From NCBI GenBank assembly GCA_023388075.1, contig JAEWGX010000117.1:42037-106036 (forward strand): DNA of 64,000 nucleotides, written 5' to 3'. The notes under the pieces were generated by a model. It was not told the DNA's origin. It made no database searches and was given only the letters and a program-made list of their open reading frames with translations. Positions 17,924 to 26,018 of the stretch are shown here, piece after piece. The stretch comes from Pseudomonadota bacterium. GTDB taxonomy: Bacteria > Pseudomonadota > Gammaproteobacteria > Burkholderiales > Burkholderiaceae_E. Each line of letters starts with the position of its first letter. Position 1 is the stretch's first letter. A program made the position numbers and the translations under genes.

Positions 17924-18337
17924 ATGATCCCATTACAGACTTCTGACGCTGCAACTCCGCAACTGGCCGACCTGAGCGCCGCCGGCATTCGCGCGTTCAC
18001 CCGCATCGCGCAGCTCTGGGGCCTGACCGTGGACGAGCAGTTGCAGTTGCTCGGCGCGCCGGCCCGTTCCACCTTCTTCGCCTGGCGCAAGCATCCGGAG
18101 CGGGCAAGCCTTCCGAAGGACACCCTGGAGCGCATCTCCAATCTGCTCGGGATCTACAAGTCGCTGCAGATCCTCTTTCCGGATACCGGCGCGGCGGACG
18201 CGTGGATCCGCAAGCCCAATGCGGCGCCCATCTTCGGCGGCAGGAGCGCGCTCGAGCGCATGCTGGCCGGCAACGTGAGCGACCTGAACGCGGTCCGCCG
18301 CTACCTGGATTCGGTGCGAGGCGGGGGCTGGTCTTGA
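17924..18337 (+). CDS. Xre/MbcA/ParS-type antitoxin
   Basis: 137 residues. An N-terminal helix-turn-helix-like part (WGLTVDEQLQLLGAPARST) is followed by the DUF2384/MbcA-ParS toxin-binding region (LGIYKSLQILFPDTGAADAW, then APIFGGRSALERML). In this TA class the antitoxin binds the NAD-degrading RES toxin and represses the operon. The stop codon overlaps the putative TTG start of the RES gene. The short AT-richer spacer upstream (CTTAGACTAAAATAGAC) probably holds the autoregulated promoter. Confidence 0.9.
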   Translation: MIPLQTSDAATPQLADLSAAGIRAFTRIAQLWGLTVDEQLQLLGAPARSTFFAWRKHPERASLPKDTLERISNLLGIYKSLQILFPDTGAADAWIRKPNAAPIFGGRSALERMLAGNVSDLNAVRRYLDSVRGGGWS

Positions 18338-19104
18338 GCGCGGCGGTGGCGGAGTCGGTGTCGGCATCGCCGGCAGCGGGCTCGCTTCCGACGCCAGTGG
18401 CGGCTTCGCCTTCCGGGGCGCCCGTGCCCGCGGCGGCTCCGGCGTGGTCCTTGCGGCGTATCCGGTGGGCGCCCGCCTGCCGCATCGTTCCGACCCGGCA
18501 TCCCACTGTCTACCTGTTCGACCGGGTGGCCCAGCCGGAGGACTTCGAGGCGCTCTACGCCTTGGAGGCCCTGACGAACGACCGCGTGCGGGACGAGATC
18601 GGCTGCATCGGGCTGGTCGCCCCGGAGGATCGTGTCTTCGGCCCGGGCACTGGCCCGATCATGGCCGCGTTCACCCATCTCAACCCGTCCGGCAGCCGGT
18701 TTTCCGACGGCAGCTATGGCGTCTTCTACGCCGCGCGGGAGCGGGCCACCGCGATCGCGGAGACGCGCTACCACCACGCGCGCTTCCTCGCCGCCACCCG
18801 GGAGCCGCCGATGCACCTGCCGATGCGCCTCTATCACGTGCGCATCGACGCCCGGCTGCACGACCTGCGCGAGGCGGGGGGCGATATCCACGACCCGGGC
18901 TCCTACGCCGCAGCGCAGCGGACGGCGGCGGCGCTGCGGTCGGAGGGTTCGGCCGGCGTCGTCTATCGCAGCGTCCGCCATCCCGAGGGACAATGCGTCG
19001 GCCTGTTCAAGCCTCGCGGCGCGCGCGACTGCCTGCATGCCGCCTACCTGCTCTACATCTGGGACGGCACCACGTTCTCCAGCATCTACCAGCAGACGGA
19101 CTGA
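18334..19104 (+). CDS. RES-domain toxin (NAD-depleting)
   Basis: 256 residues if started at TTG, which overlaps the antitoxin stop as TTGA; a GTG 12 bp later is an alternative. The RES core is visible: FSDGSYGVFYAARERATAIAE with the conserved Arg/Glu, followed by HYHARFL-like and VVYRSVRHPEGQCVGLFKPR segments. Characterised RES toxins degrade NAD+ and are neutralised by the partner Xre antitoxin. The ~45-residue Ala/Ser/Pro-rich N-terminal leader before WSLRRIRWAPACRIV is unusual. It ends 65 bp before a kinase gene with no evident functional link. Confidence 0.88.
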   Translation: MSAAVAESVSASPAAGSLPTPVAASPSGAPVPAAAPAWSLRRIRWAPACRIVPTRHPTVYLFDRVAQPEDFEALYALEALTNDRVRDEIGCIGLVAPEDRVFGPGTGPIMAAFTHLNPSGSRFSDGSYGVFYAARERATAIAETRYHHARFLAATREPPMHLPMRLYHVRIDARLHDLREAGGDIHDPGSYAAAQRTAAALRSEGSAGVVYRSVRHPEGQCVGLFKPRGARDCLHAAYLLYIWDGTTFSSIYQQTD

Positions 19105-19169
19105 CATCCACCGGCAGACGAACTGACGCGGGCGACGACGTGGCGACCAACCGGACCCGGATCGACTGA

Positions 19170-20162
19170 ATGCATACCGAACCCCTGTTGCGTTCCCTGC
19201 GCGCGCTCGGCCTCGTGGCCGCGGACGAGCAGCCAGTGCTCAAGCCGCTTGCCGGCGGCGTGTCCTCGGACATCCTGCTGGTCGAATCGCGCGCCGGTCC
19301 CTTCTGCGTCAAGCGGGCGCTGCCCCGGCTCAAGGTCGCGGCATTGTGGGAGGCTCCGGTGGAGCGCAACGCCGCCGAGGCCGCGTGGATGCGCGCGGTG
19401 TCGCAATGGCTGCCGGCCAGCGTGCCGCGGCTGCTCGGAGAGGACACCGCCCTCGGGCTCTTCGCGATGGAGTACCTGGAGCCGGAGGCCTACCCGGTCT
19501 GGAAGGCGGAGCTGCGCGACGGGCGGATCGATCCGGCCTTCGCCGGCGAGGTCGGCCGGCAGCTCGTGCTGATCCATCGGCGCAGCGCCGGCAGCGAGGC
19601 GCTGGCGGCAACGTTCGCCAACGACGGGATCTTCGAGCCCATCCGGCTGGAGCCATACCTGCGCGCCACCGGCCGGCGCCATCCGGATCTCGCCTCCCGC
19701 CTGGAGGCGCTCGCCGATCGGACGCTCGCCACCCGACGGGTGCTGGTGCACGGCGATGTCAGCCCCAAGAACATTCTCCGTGGCCCCGCCGGCCCGGTCT
19801 TCCTGGATGCCGAATGCGCCTGGTACGGCGACCCGGCATTCGATCTCGCCTTCTGTCTGAACCACCTGTTGCTCAAGGCTGCCTGGCAGCCACAATGGAG
19901 GGAGCGCTATCGCGCCTCGTTCGACGCGCTTGCGACGGGCTACCTCGCCGCAGTGGACTGGGAGCCGGTCGCGGACTTCGAACGCCGTTGCGCCGAGCTG
20001 CTGCCGGGTCTTTGGCTGGCGCGCATCGACGGCAAGTCCCCGGTGGAGTACCTCACCGAGGAGCCGGACCGGGATCGGGTCCGGCGAGCGGCGCGCGGCC
20101 TGCTCGCCGAGCCGGTCGCGCGGCTCTCGGAGGTGGCGGATTCCTGGAACGGGCAGACATGA
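19170..20162 (+). CDS. Aminoglycoside-phosphotransferase-fold small-molecule kinase
   Basis: 330 residues with the kinase signature LVHGDVSPKNILRG (catalytic Asp and Asn) near residue 192 and the metal-binding FLDAECAWYGDPAFDLAF after it. The fold phosphorylates hydroxyl groups of small molecules such as sugars, choline or antibiotics with ATP. The next gene, 16 bp away, is a divergent enolase homologue, so a natural reading is that the kinase makes the phosphorylated acid on which the enolase-like protein acts. Resistance to an aminoglycoside is unlikely in this setting. Substrate unknown. Confidence 0.82.
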   Translation: MHTEPLLRSLRALGLVAADEQPVLKPLAGGVSSDILLVESRAGPFCVKRALPRLKVAALWEAPVERNAAEAAWMRAVSQWLPASVPRLLGEDTALGLFAMEYLEPEAYPVWKAELRDGRIDPAFAGEVGRQLVLIHRRSAGSEALAATFANDGIFEPIRLEPYLRATGRRHPDLASRLEALADRTLATRRVLVHGDVSPKNILRGPAGPVFLDAECAWYGDPAFDLAFCLNHLLLKAAWQPQWRERYRASFDALATGYLAAVDWEPVADFERRCAELLPGLWLARIDGKSPVEYLTEEPDRDRVRRAARGLLAEPVARLSEVADSWNGQT

Positions 20163-20178
20163 GTGGGAGGCGGCAAAG

Positions 20179-21495
20179 GTGATCAGGAGCAGCGAAATCG
20201 CCGAGGTCTACGGGCGGCGGGTGTGGGATTCCCGGGGCCGCCCGACGATCGAGGCCGAGGTTTCCCTGGACGACGGCAGCGTCGGCCGGGGTATCGCGCC
20301 TGCCGGTGCGTCCCGGGGCTCGCATGAAGCCGTGGACAAGCGCGACGGGGGAGAGCGACTGGGCGGCCATGACGTGACGGCCGCGCTCGCGGGCATCGTG
20401 CGGGAGATCGGTCCGGCGCTCCTGGGGATGGACGCCGCGGAGCAGGCCCTGGTGGACGATCGCCTGGTGCGGCTCGACGGCACCCCGAACAAGGAGCGCC
20501 TCGGCGGCAACGCGATCGTCGCCGTGTCGCTCGCGTGCCTGCATGCCGCCGCCGCCAGCGCCGGCGTCCCGGTCTGGCGGTATCTTGCCGGCGATGCGGC
20601 GGTCCGCCTGCCGATGCCGGAGATCCAGATCTTCGGCGGCGGTGCGCACGCCGGCCGCCGCATCGATATCCAGGACCTGATGGTGATGCCGATAGCCGCG
20701 ACGAGCTTCGAGCAGGCGATCGAGATGACCGCGGAGGTATATCTCGCCGCCGGCCGCATCATGGCCGATGCCGGCAAGCTCCAGGGCGTGGCCGACGAAG
20801 GTGGCTACTGGCCGGTATTCGAGAGCAACGAGCAGGCGCTGGAGACGCTTCTGCGCGCGATCGAGGCGGCCGGCTTCGACCCGGGCGGCGAGGTGGCGAT
20901 CTCGCTCGATATCGCCGCCTCCGAGTTCGGCCGCGCGGGACGCTACCGCCTCGGGCTCGAGTCGCGCGAGCTGGACAGCGATGGACTCTGCGAGCTGCTT
21001 TCGCGGTGGTGCGAACGCTACCCCATCGTCTCGGTGGAGGATCCGCTCGCCGAGGACGATCCCGAGGGCCTGCGCCGCTTCACTGCCGCGGTGGGCGAGC
21101 GGGTCCAGGTGATCGGGGACGACTTCCTGGTGACGAACGCGCAGCGGGTGACGGAGGCCGCGGCGAGCGGCGCGGTCAACGCGGTGCTGGTGAAGGTGAA
21201 CCAGGCGGGGACCGTCACCGAGGCCCATGCCGCGCTGCTGGCGGGACGGGACGCCGGCTTCGGCACCATCGTCTCGGCGCGGTCCGGCGAGACCGAGGAT
21301 CTCAGCATCGCGCATCTCGCCGTCGGCTGGGATGCCGGGCAGTTCAAGGTGGGCTCGTTCTCCCGCTCCGAGCGGATGGCGAAGTGGAACGAGATGATCC
21401 GCATCGAGTCCGCCATGGGGTCCGGCGCGCGCTTCGTCGGCCGCGACTGGCGGCCGCGCGCGGCCGCCGCCACCTCGAGCCCCCGCGCCGACTGA
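20179..21495 (+). CDS. Divergent enolase paralogue lacking two active-site residues
   Basis: 438 residues from a GTG preceded by GGGAGG. Enolase landmarks are clear: WDSRGRPTIEAEV, GGNAIVAVSLA, VADEGGYWP, VSVEDPLAEDD, VIGDDF and VKVNQAGTVTEA (catalytic Lys). Two conserved residues differ: the SHRSGETED loop reads SARSGETED (phosphate-contacting His replaced by Ala), and the QEFM acid reads QDLM (Glu to Asp). The S-loop is also changed (PAGASRGSHEA). The metal ligands Asp, Glu, Asp remain. It is therefore unlikely to be the housekeeping enolase and may dehydrate a different phospho-acid, probably the product of the upstream kinase. Its stop directly abuts the stop of the convergent LysR gene. 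Confidence 0.85.
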   Translation: MIRSSEIAEVYGRRVWDSRGRPTIEAEVSLDDGSVGRGIAPAGASRGSHEAVDKRDGGERLGGHDVTAALAGIVREIGPALLGMDAAEQALVDDRLVRLDGTPNKERLGGNAIVAVSLACLHAAAASAGVPVWRYLAGDAAVRLPMPEIQIFGGGAHAGRRIDIQDLMVMPIAATSFEQAIEMTAEVYLAAGRIMADAGKLQGVADEGGYWPVFESNEQALETLLRAIEAAGFDPGGEVAISLDIAASEFGRAGRYRLGLESRELDSDGLCELLSRWCERYPIVSVEDPLAEDDPEGLRRFTAAVGERVQVIGDDFLVTNAQRVTEAAASGAVNAVLVKVNQAGTVTEAHAALLAGRDAGFGTIVSARSGETEDLSIAHLAVGWDAGQFKVGSFSRSERMAKWNEMIRIESAMGSGARFVGRDWRPRAAAATSSPRAD

Positions 21496-22398
21496 TCAGC
21501 GACGCGCCGTACCCTGCTCGGCGAGCGCGGCAACCAGCGCCTTGGCGGCGCTGGTCAAGGTGCCGCGACGGCGCGACGTGATTCCCACCATCCGCTCCCA
21601 GCGTGGCGCATTGACCGGGAGCACCGCCAGCAGCCCCGCCTGCTCCTCCCAGTGGATCATCTCGCGCGGCAGGAAGCTCAGGAACTCGCCCTGCAGCACC
21701 AGCGTCTTGAGCAGCACGGCCGACGTGGTCTCGATCTCCGCTTCCACGGGCTTCAGGCCCGCGTCCAGGAACAGCTCGTCCAATGCCCGGCGCTCCAGCT
21801 CGCGCCGACGGGCAAGCACCCAGCGCTGGCCGAGCAGCTCGGACGGCGTCACCGTGCGACGGCGGGCAAGGGGGTGGTCGGGCCGGGCGATCACGGCCGC
21901 CTCGTCGCTGTGCAGGATGCGGTGGCTCAGGTCGGGATCCGACGCGGTCCGCGGGATGGACGAGAGGGCGAACTCGATCTCCGCGCGCTTGACCATCGGC
22001 ATCAGCGTCTCGTTCAGTCCGTAGAGCACGGTCACGCGGATCTCGGGGTGGCTGCGCGAGAAGAGCGCGAGCGTCTCCGGCAGGAGGCGGGTGGCCTCGG
22101 AGGGTCCGCAACCCATCACCACCCGGATGCTGCCGCTCCGGCGCAGCGCCGCGATCTCCTCGGCCACGCCGCGGATCTCCGCGTCGATCACGTGTCCGCG
22201 CGCGATCACCGCCTCGCCGAAGCGCGTCGGACGCACGCCGAACCGGCCACGTTCGAGCAGCCGCACGCCAAGCGCCTGCTCGAAGCTTCTCAAGCTCTTG
22301 GAGAGCGCCGGCTGCGAGATGCCGAGCTCGCCGGCCGCCGCCGTGAGACTCCCGAGCCTGGCCGCCGTCGCGAGGTGGAGGATGTGCCGGTATTCCAT
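21496..22398 (-). CDS. LysR-family transcriptional regulator
   Basis: 300 residues. The N-terminal winged helix-turn-helix (HLATAARLGSLTAAAGELGI, then SQPALSKSLRSFEQALGV) is followed by a periplasmic-binding-type effector domain. It is divergent from the second Rieske oxygenase operon, which it most likely controls in response to an aromatic substrate. A perfect TAACC-GCT-GGTTA dyad with LysR-type T-N11-A spacing lies 11 bp upstream of its own start, consistent with autoregulation. Its stop abuts that of the enolase-like gene without a gap. Confidence 0.93.
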   Translation of the reverse strand: MEYRHILHLATAARLGSLTAAAGELGISQPALSKSLRSFEQALGVRLLERGRFGVRPTRFGEAVIARGHVIDAEIRGVAEEIAALRRSGSIRVVMGCGPSEATRLLPETLALFSRSHPEIRVTVLYGLNETLMPMVKRAEIEFALSSIPRTASDPDLSHRILHSDEAAVIARPDHPLARRRTVTPSELLGQRWVLARRRELERRALDELFLDAGLKPVEAEIETTSAVLLKTLVLQGEFLSFLPREMIHWEEQAGLLAVLPVNAPRWERMVGITSRRRGTLTSAAKALVAALAEQGTARR

Positions 22399-22408
22399 GC
22401 CGCATTGT

Positions 22409-22423
22409 ATAACCGCTGGTTAT
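22409..22423. promoter_or_regulatory. LysR-type binding dyad (ATAACC-GCT-GGTTAT)
   Basis: A 15-bp perfect inverted repeat with a T-N11-A core lies in the 127-bp divergent region between lysR and the Rieske alpha gene, close to the lysR start codon. This is the classical recognition-box form for LysR regulators. A weak sigma70-like pair for the oxygenase operon can be drawn further on (TGGACC near 22465, TACATT at 22489). The dyad is seen directly; its binding protein is inferred. Confidence 0.6.
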
Positions 22424-22525
22424 GCATGACGCGGGCGCCGAGCCCCTTCCGGCGTGGGAGCCACTGGACCGGCGCCGCCGCGGTCGTCTACATTCGACAC
22501 GGACGAAACAAGAGGAGGCATCCCC

Positions 22526-23818
22526 ATGGACATCGGGCAACTGGTCGAGGAAGACCGAGTGCACCGGCGCTGCTATACCGACCCGGAGATCTTCGAGATC
22601 GAGATGCGCAACATCTTTGAGCGCATCTGGATCTATTGCGGCCATGAATCGCAGGTACCCAAGCCGGGCGATTATTACGCGGTCACCATCGGTCGCCAGC
22701 CGATGCTGATGGTGCGCCAGCGTGACAACGGCATCCGGGTTCTCTACAACCGATGCCCTCATCGCGGCGTGCAGGTGTGCGGCAACCAGAAGGGCAACAC
22801 GGGCAACGCCTTCGTGTGCTCGTATCACGCCTGGACCTTCCATCTCGACGGCAAGGTACGCGCGATTCCGCTGAAGCAGGGCTACGACGGCACGCGCCTC
22901 ACGACCGACAACCCGGACTGCAGCATGCGGGCGGCGCCGCGGGTCGACAGCTACCGCGGCTTCGTCTTCGCCAGCCTCGCGCCGGACGGCCCGAGCCTCT
23001 CCGAATTCCTCGGCGATGCCAAGGTCGCGTTCGACGACATGTGCGACCGTTCGCCGGTCGGCGAGGTGGAAGTGGTCCCGATATGCCACCGCGTGGTGCA
23101 GCACTCCAACTGGAAGTTCTTCATGGAGAACCAGTTGGACGCGCTGCATCCGTCCGTGACGCACCAGTCCACCGGCGTGCCGGCCAGGCGGGTCGAGCAG
23201 CGGGTGAAGGACGAGAAGGGCAGTGCGCCGCTCTATTTCCACTACCTGTCGGCGTTCGCCTCGAGCTTCGACCAGTGGGATTCGGTCCAGACCATCAACC
23301 TGCCGCGCGGCCACGGCATCCTGCAGGCGTACATGGGCTTGCGACCGACGGACCCCGATACGCTCGAGCACGAGCGGTTGCTGAAGGAGGCCTACGGCGA
23401 GAAGAAGGCGGAGGAGTATCTCTCGCGCGGCATCCACCACGTGCTGGTCTATCCGTATCTCTCCGTGCAGTCGCCGTTGCAGCAACTGCGCTGCCTGCGT
23501 CCGATCTCGCCGGACAAGACGCTCTCGGAGATCTGGCACTTCCGCCTGAAGGGCGTTCCGGAGGCCATCTATCGCCGCTCGCTGTGGTACTACAACCTGG
23601 TCAACTCCCCCGCCACCATGATCAACGCGGACGACCTGGAGAATTGGACGCGCGGGCAGCGGGGCCTGGAATCCACCGGCATGGACTGGGTAAGCTTTCA
23701 CCGCAACCTCGGCGGCGATCTCGAGGAGAACGGCGTGCTCTATTCACGCAACGGTACCTCGGAAGTCGTCATGCGCAACCAGTTCCGCGCGTGGCGGGAC
23801 TACATGACCGCCCAATGA
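22526..23818 (+). CDS. Rieske aromatic-ring-hydroxylating dioxygenase, alpha subunit
   Basis: 430 residues from an ATG preceded by AGAGGAGG. Rieske ligands: CPHRGVQVC and CSYHAWTFHLDG (residues ~82-107). Mononuclear iron site: NWKFFMENQLDALHPSVTH near residues 195-213. The large subunit carries the active site for ring hydroxylation (cis-dihydroxylation or hydroxylation/decarboxylation). It forms an operon with a beta subunit 26 bp downstream and is divergently placed to a LysR regulator. No ferredoxin or reductase gene is present in the window, so electrons must come from elsewhere. Substrate cannot be assigned by eye. Confidence 0.92.
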   Translation: MDIGQLVEEDRVHRRCYTDPEIFEIEMRNIFERIWIYCGHESQVPKPGDYYAVTIGRQPMLMVRQRDNGIRVLYNRCPHRGVQVCGNQKGNTGNAFVCSYHAWTFHLDGKVRAIPLKQGYDGTRLTTDNPDCSMRAAPRVDSYRGFVFASLAPDGPSLSEFLGDAKVAFDDMCDRSPVGEVEVVPICHRVVQHSNWKFFMENQLDALHPSVTHQSTGVPARRVEQRVKDEKGSAPLYFHYLSAFASSFDQWDSVQTINLPRGHGILQAYMGLRPTDPDTLEHERLLKEAYGEKKAEEYLSRGIHHVLVYPYLSVQSPLQQLRCLRPISPDKTLSEIWHFRLKGVPEAIYRRSLWYYNLVNSPATMINADDLENWTRGQRGLESTGMDWVSFHRNLGGDLEENGVLYSRNGTSEVVMRNQFRAWRDYMTAQ

Positions 23819-23844
23819 GCGTGCCACATCGACGGAGCAGATGA

Positions 23845-24483
23845 ATGGAACCCAAGAACATCGACCAGGCGATCGGCCGCAGCGTCGTGATCGAGGCGGT
23901 GGAATCGATGACCGGCGCGCACTCGATCGCGCCCGAGCATCGTGGCCGCGGAGGCGAGTCGCCGACGCTGCACGTGCCCACGCCGGCGGCGACGGCAGAC
24001 CCGGAACTGCGGCTGGAAGTGGAGACCTTCCTCTACCGGCAGGCCGCGCTGCTGGACGCACGCCGCTGGCAGGAATGGACCGAGCTCTTCACCGAGGACG
24101 GGATCTACTGGATGCCGGTGGAGCCCGCGCAGCGGGACTGGCTGTCGGAGCCCTCCATCTTCGCCGAGGATCGCCTGCTGATGGAGATCCGCATGGGCCG
24201 TCTCACCCATCCCAACGCCTGGTCGCAGGCGGCGATGTGGGGCACCAACCACCTCGTCTCGAATGTCGTGGTGGAGTCGGTCGGCGACGCAGCGGACGGC
24301 GCGATCGGCGTCTATTCCCGTTTCCAGATGATGGAGCTGCGCCGCGACGAAGTCCGGCATTTCGGTGGCACCTATCGGCACCAGCTGGTGCGCACGCCGC
24401 AGGGCCTGCGCATCCGCCTGCAGCGGGTCGACATGATGAACGGACAGGCGGCGTATGACTACGTGCTGCAGGCCTGGGTATAG
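23845..24483 (+). CDS. Aromatic-ring-hydroxylating dioxygenase, beta subunit
   Basis: 212 residues. After a non-conserved ~50-residue leader, the NTF2-like beta-subunit fold begins (EVETFLYRQAALLDARRWQE, then WTELFTEDGIYWMPV) and ends with RLQRVDMMNGQAAYDYV. It is the structural partner of the alpha subunit immediately upstream. The leader is longer than in the first beta subunit of this window. An ATG 4 bp upstream is out of frame; the chosen start has GGAGC nearby. Confidence 0.9.
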   Translation: MEPKNIDQAIGRSVVIEAVESMTGAHSIAPEHRGRGGESPTLHVPTPAATADPELRLEVETFLYRQAALLDARRWQEWTELFTEDGIYWMPVEPAQRDWLSEPSIFAEDRLLMEIRMGRLTHPNAWSQAAMWGTNHLVSNVVVESVGDAADGAIGVYSRFQMMELRRDEVRHFGGTYRHQLVRTPQGLRIRLQRVDMMNGQAAYDYVLQAWV

Positions 24484-24508
24484 CGCGAGGGAGCGTCCCG
24501 GTCCGTTC

Positions 24509-25195
24509 TCAGCGTCCGGCCGGGGTCGCGCGGGCGAAGCCGTCGTTCAGGTCCAGCAGGCGCCCGAACCACTGCGCTAGGGGCGGGTCCCCGGCAAGGA
24601 CATCGGGCGCGCCGGCGATCCGCGCCCACTGGTAGACCGAGAACAACGCGTAGTCCGCGTAGGCCGGCCCGTCGCCGCTCAGGAACGGCTGGCGCTTCAA
24701 CGTGGCGCGTGCCGGATCGACCACCCGCGCAAGCCGCTCGAGGTTGCGCGGCTGGTGCTTCTTGAGCTCCGGCGGCGCGAGGCCGGTCAGGCGCTCGATC
24801 AGGGCGGCGAAGTGAGGGCGGTCCTGCGCGCACTGCACCGGGAGCAGGTCGCAGGAGAAGGCGGGAAAGGCCGCCGCGAGCACGGTACGGTCCACCCAGT
24901 CGTTGACGAGGCGCGCCAGCGCCTGAGCGGTCGCGCCGCCGAAGAGGGAAGGGCGCGTGGGGTATTGCCGTTCCAGGTACTGAGCGATTTCCCAGGAGTC
25001 GCGTACCACCGTGTCGCCGTCCCGGATCACCGGAACCGTCGTGCCGCCGGAGAAGCCGATCGCCGCCTTGTCGGTCAGCAGGACCGGGTGGTAGCGGACC
25101 TCCAGCTGCTTGTGACGCAGGGCCATGCGGGTGCGCCAGGAAAAGGTGCTGTAGCGGCGGTCGTCCTCGCCGCGCAGTTCCCACATCTCGATCAT
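24509..25195 (-). CDS. Glutathione S-transferase family protein
   Basis: 228 residues. Thioredoxin-fold N-terminal domain (MIEMWELRGEDDRRYSTF; the cis-Pro motif is GTTVPVIRDGD, then VVRDSWEIAQYLE), followed by an all-helical C-terminal domain. The start with GTGAGGC upstream is preferred; an in-frame ATG 27 bp upstream is possible. The ordering resembles beta-etherase (LigE/F)-like GSTs, which act on aryl ethers. Lying next to the ring-oxygenase pair it may act in aromatic breakdown or detoxification; this is inference. Convergent with the beta-subunit gene, 25-bp gap. Confidence 0.85.
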   Translation of the reverse strand: MIEMWELRGEDDRRYSTFSWRTRMALRHKQLEVRYHPVLLTDKAAIGFSGGTTVPVIRDGDTVVRDSWEIAQYLERQYPTRPSLFGGATAQALARLVNDWVDRTVLAAAFPAFSCDLLPVQCAQDRPHFAALIERLTGLAPPELKKHQPRNLERLARVVDPARATLKRQPFLSGDGPAYADYALFSVYQWARIAGAPDVLAGDPPLAQWFGRLLDLNDGFARATPAGR

Positions 25196-25349
25196 CCAAC
25201 TTGCCTCACGGGGGTCTGCCAAGCCTGTCCTGCCTTTAGCATAGTCGAAGGGGTCGCGTCCGCCCGGCGCGGTGCCTCGAGCTCGCCGCCTGCCGACCGC
25301 TTGCCGGGACGCGCCACGCTATCCTGGCGCTCGAAAGACAACCTTCAAA

Positions 25350-25817
25350 ATGGAACCGCCCGCCGTGGACTCGCCCGATACTTCCGCTTCACCTGCCTGC
25401 TTCGTCACCTCCATCCGGGTCGCCTTCGGCGATTGCGACCCCGCCAACATCGTCTACTTTCCCAACTTCTACCGCTGGTTCGACCAGGCCACCCACGATC
25501 TGTGCGAAGCCGCAGGCTACGAGCTCACCGCGGTGCGGCGCGACCGGGGATGGGTGGGCTTTCCGATCGCCGAGGCAGGGGCGCGATTCCTGCGGCCGGC
25601 AACGATCAACGACCACCTGCGCATCGAGACCCGGATCCGCGAATGGCGCCCCAAGATGTTCCTGGTCGAGCACCGGATCCTCCGGGAAGGAGACCTTCTG
25701 GTCGAAGGCTGGCAGACGCGGTTCATCGGCGTGCGGCTGCCGGAGCAGGGGGGCCGACTGTCGGCGCTGCCGCTGCCCGCCGAGTTCAAGCAGGCCGTCG
25801 ACCGCGTCATGACCTAG
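25350..25817 (+). CDS. Acyl-CoA thioesterase, 4-hydroxybenzoyl-CoA thioesterase type (hotdog fold)
   Basis: 155 residues. The hotdog-fold signature VAFGDCDPANIVYFPNFYRW (aspartate in the active-site loop) lies near residues 26-45, followed by REWRPKMFLVEHRI. Such proteins hydrolyse aromatic or short acyl-CoA thioesters in the cytosol. The ATG follows an A-rich leader. It faces away from the GST gene and could serve the aromatic pathways of this region, but no CoA ligase is nearby. Confidence 0.85.
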   Translation: MEPPAVDSPDTSASPACFVTSIRVAFGDCDPANIVYFPNFYRWFDQATHDLCEAAGYELTAVRRDRGWVGFPIAEAGARFLRPATINDHLRIETRIREWRPKMFLVEHRILREGDLLVEGWQTRFIGVRLPEQGGRLSALPLPAEFKQAVDRVMT

Positions 25818-26018
25818 CACTGGGTCGGAGCCATGAGGGCTCCCACCAGGGCGAACCTGGATTGCCCGGCGGCTCCGGATCCGTATCTGGACTGCCGCAG
25901 GTAGGTCGCGGAACACCGTCCGACGGCCGCTTCGCGGCCCGGCGATCGCGGCGCGCGACAATCGCTCATCGAGGCTGCGGAGGCCCGCGCATCGCGAGCC
26001 GTCGGACGAGGTTGTCGA

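Noticed and set aside
21344..23701. A 785-codon minus-strand frame spanning lysR in another phase and the Rieske alpha gene
   Set aside because: It overlaps three well-supported genes and shows no motif of its own.
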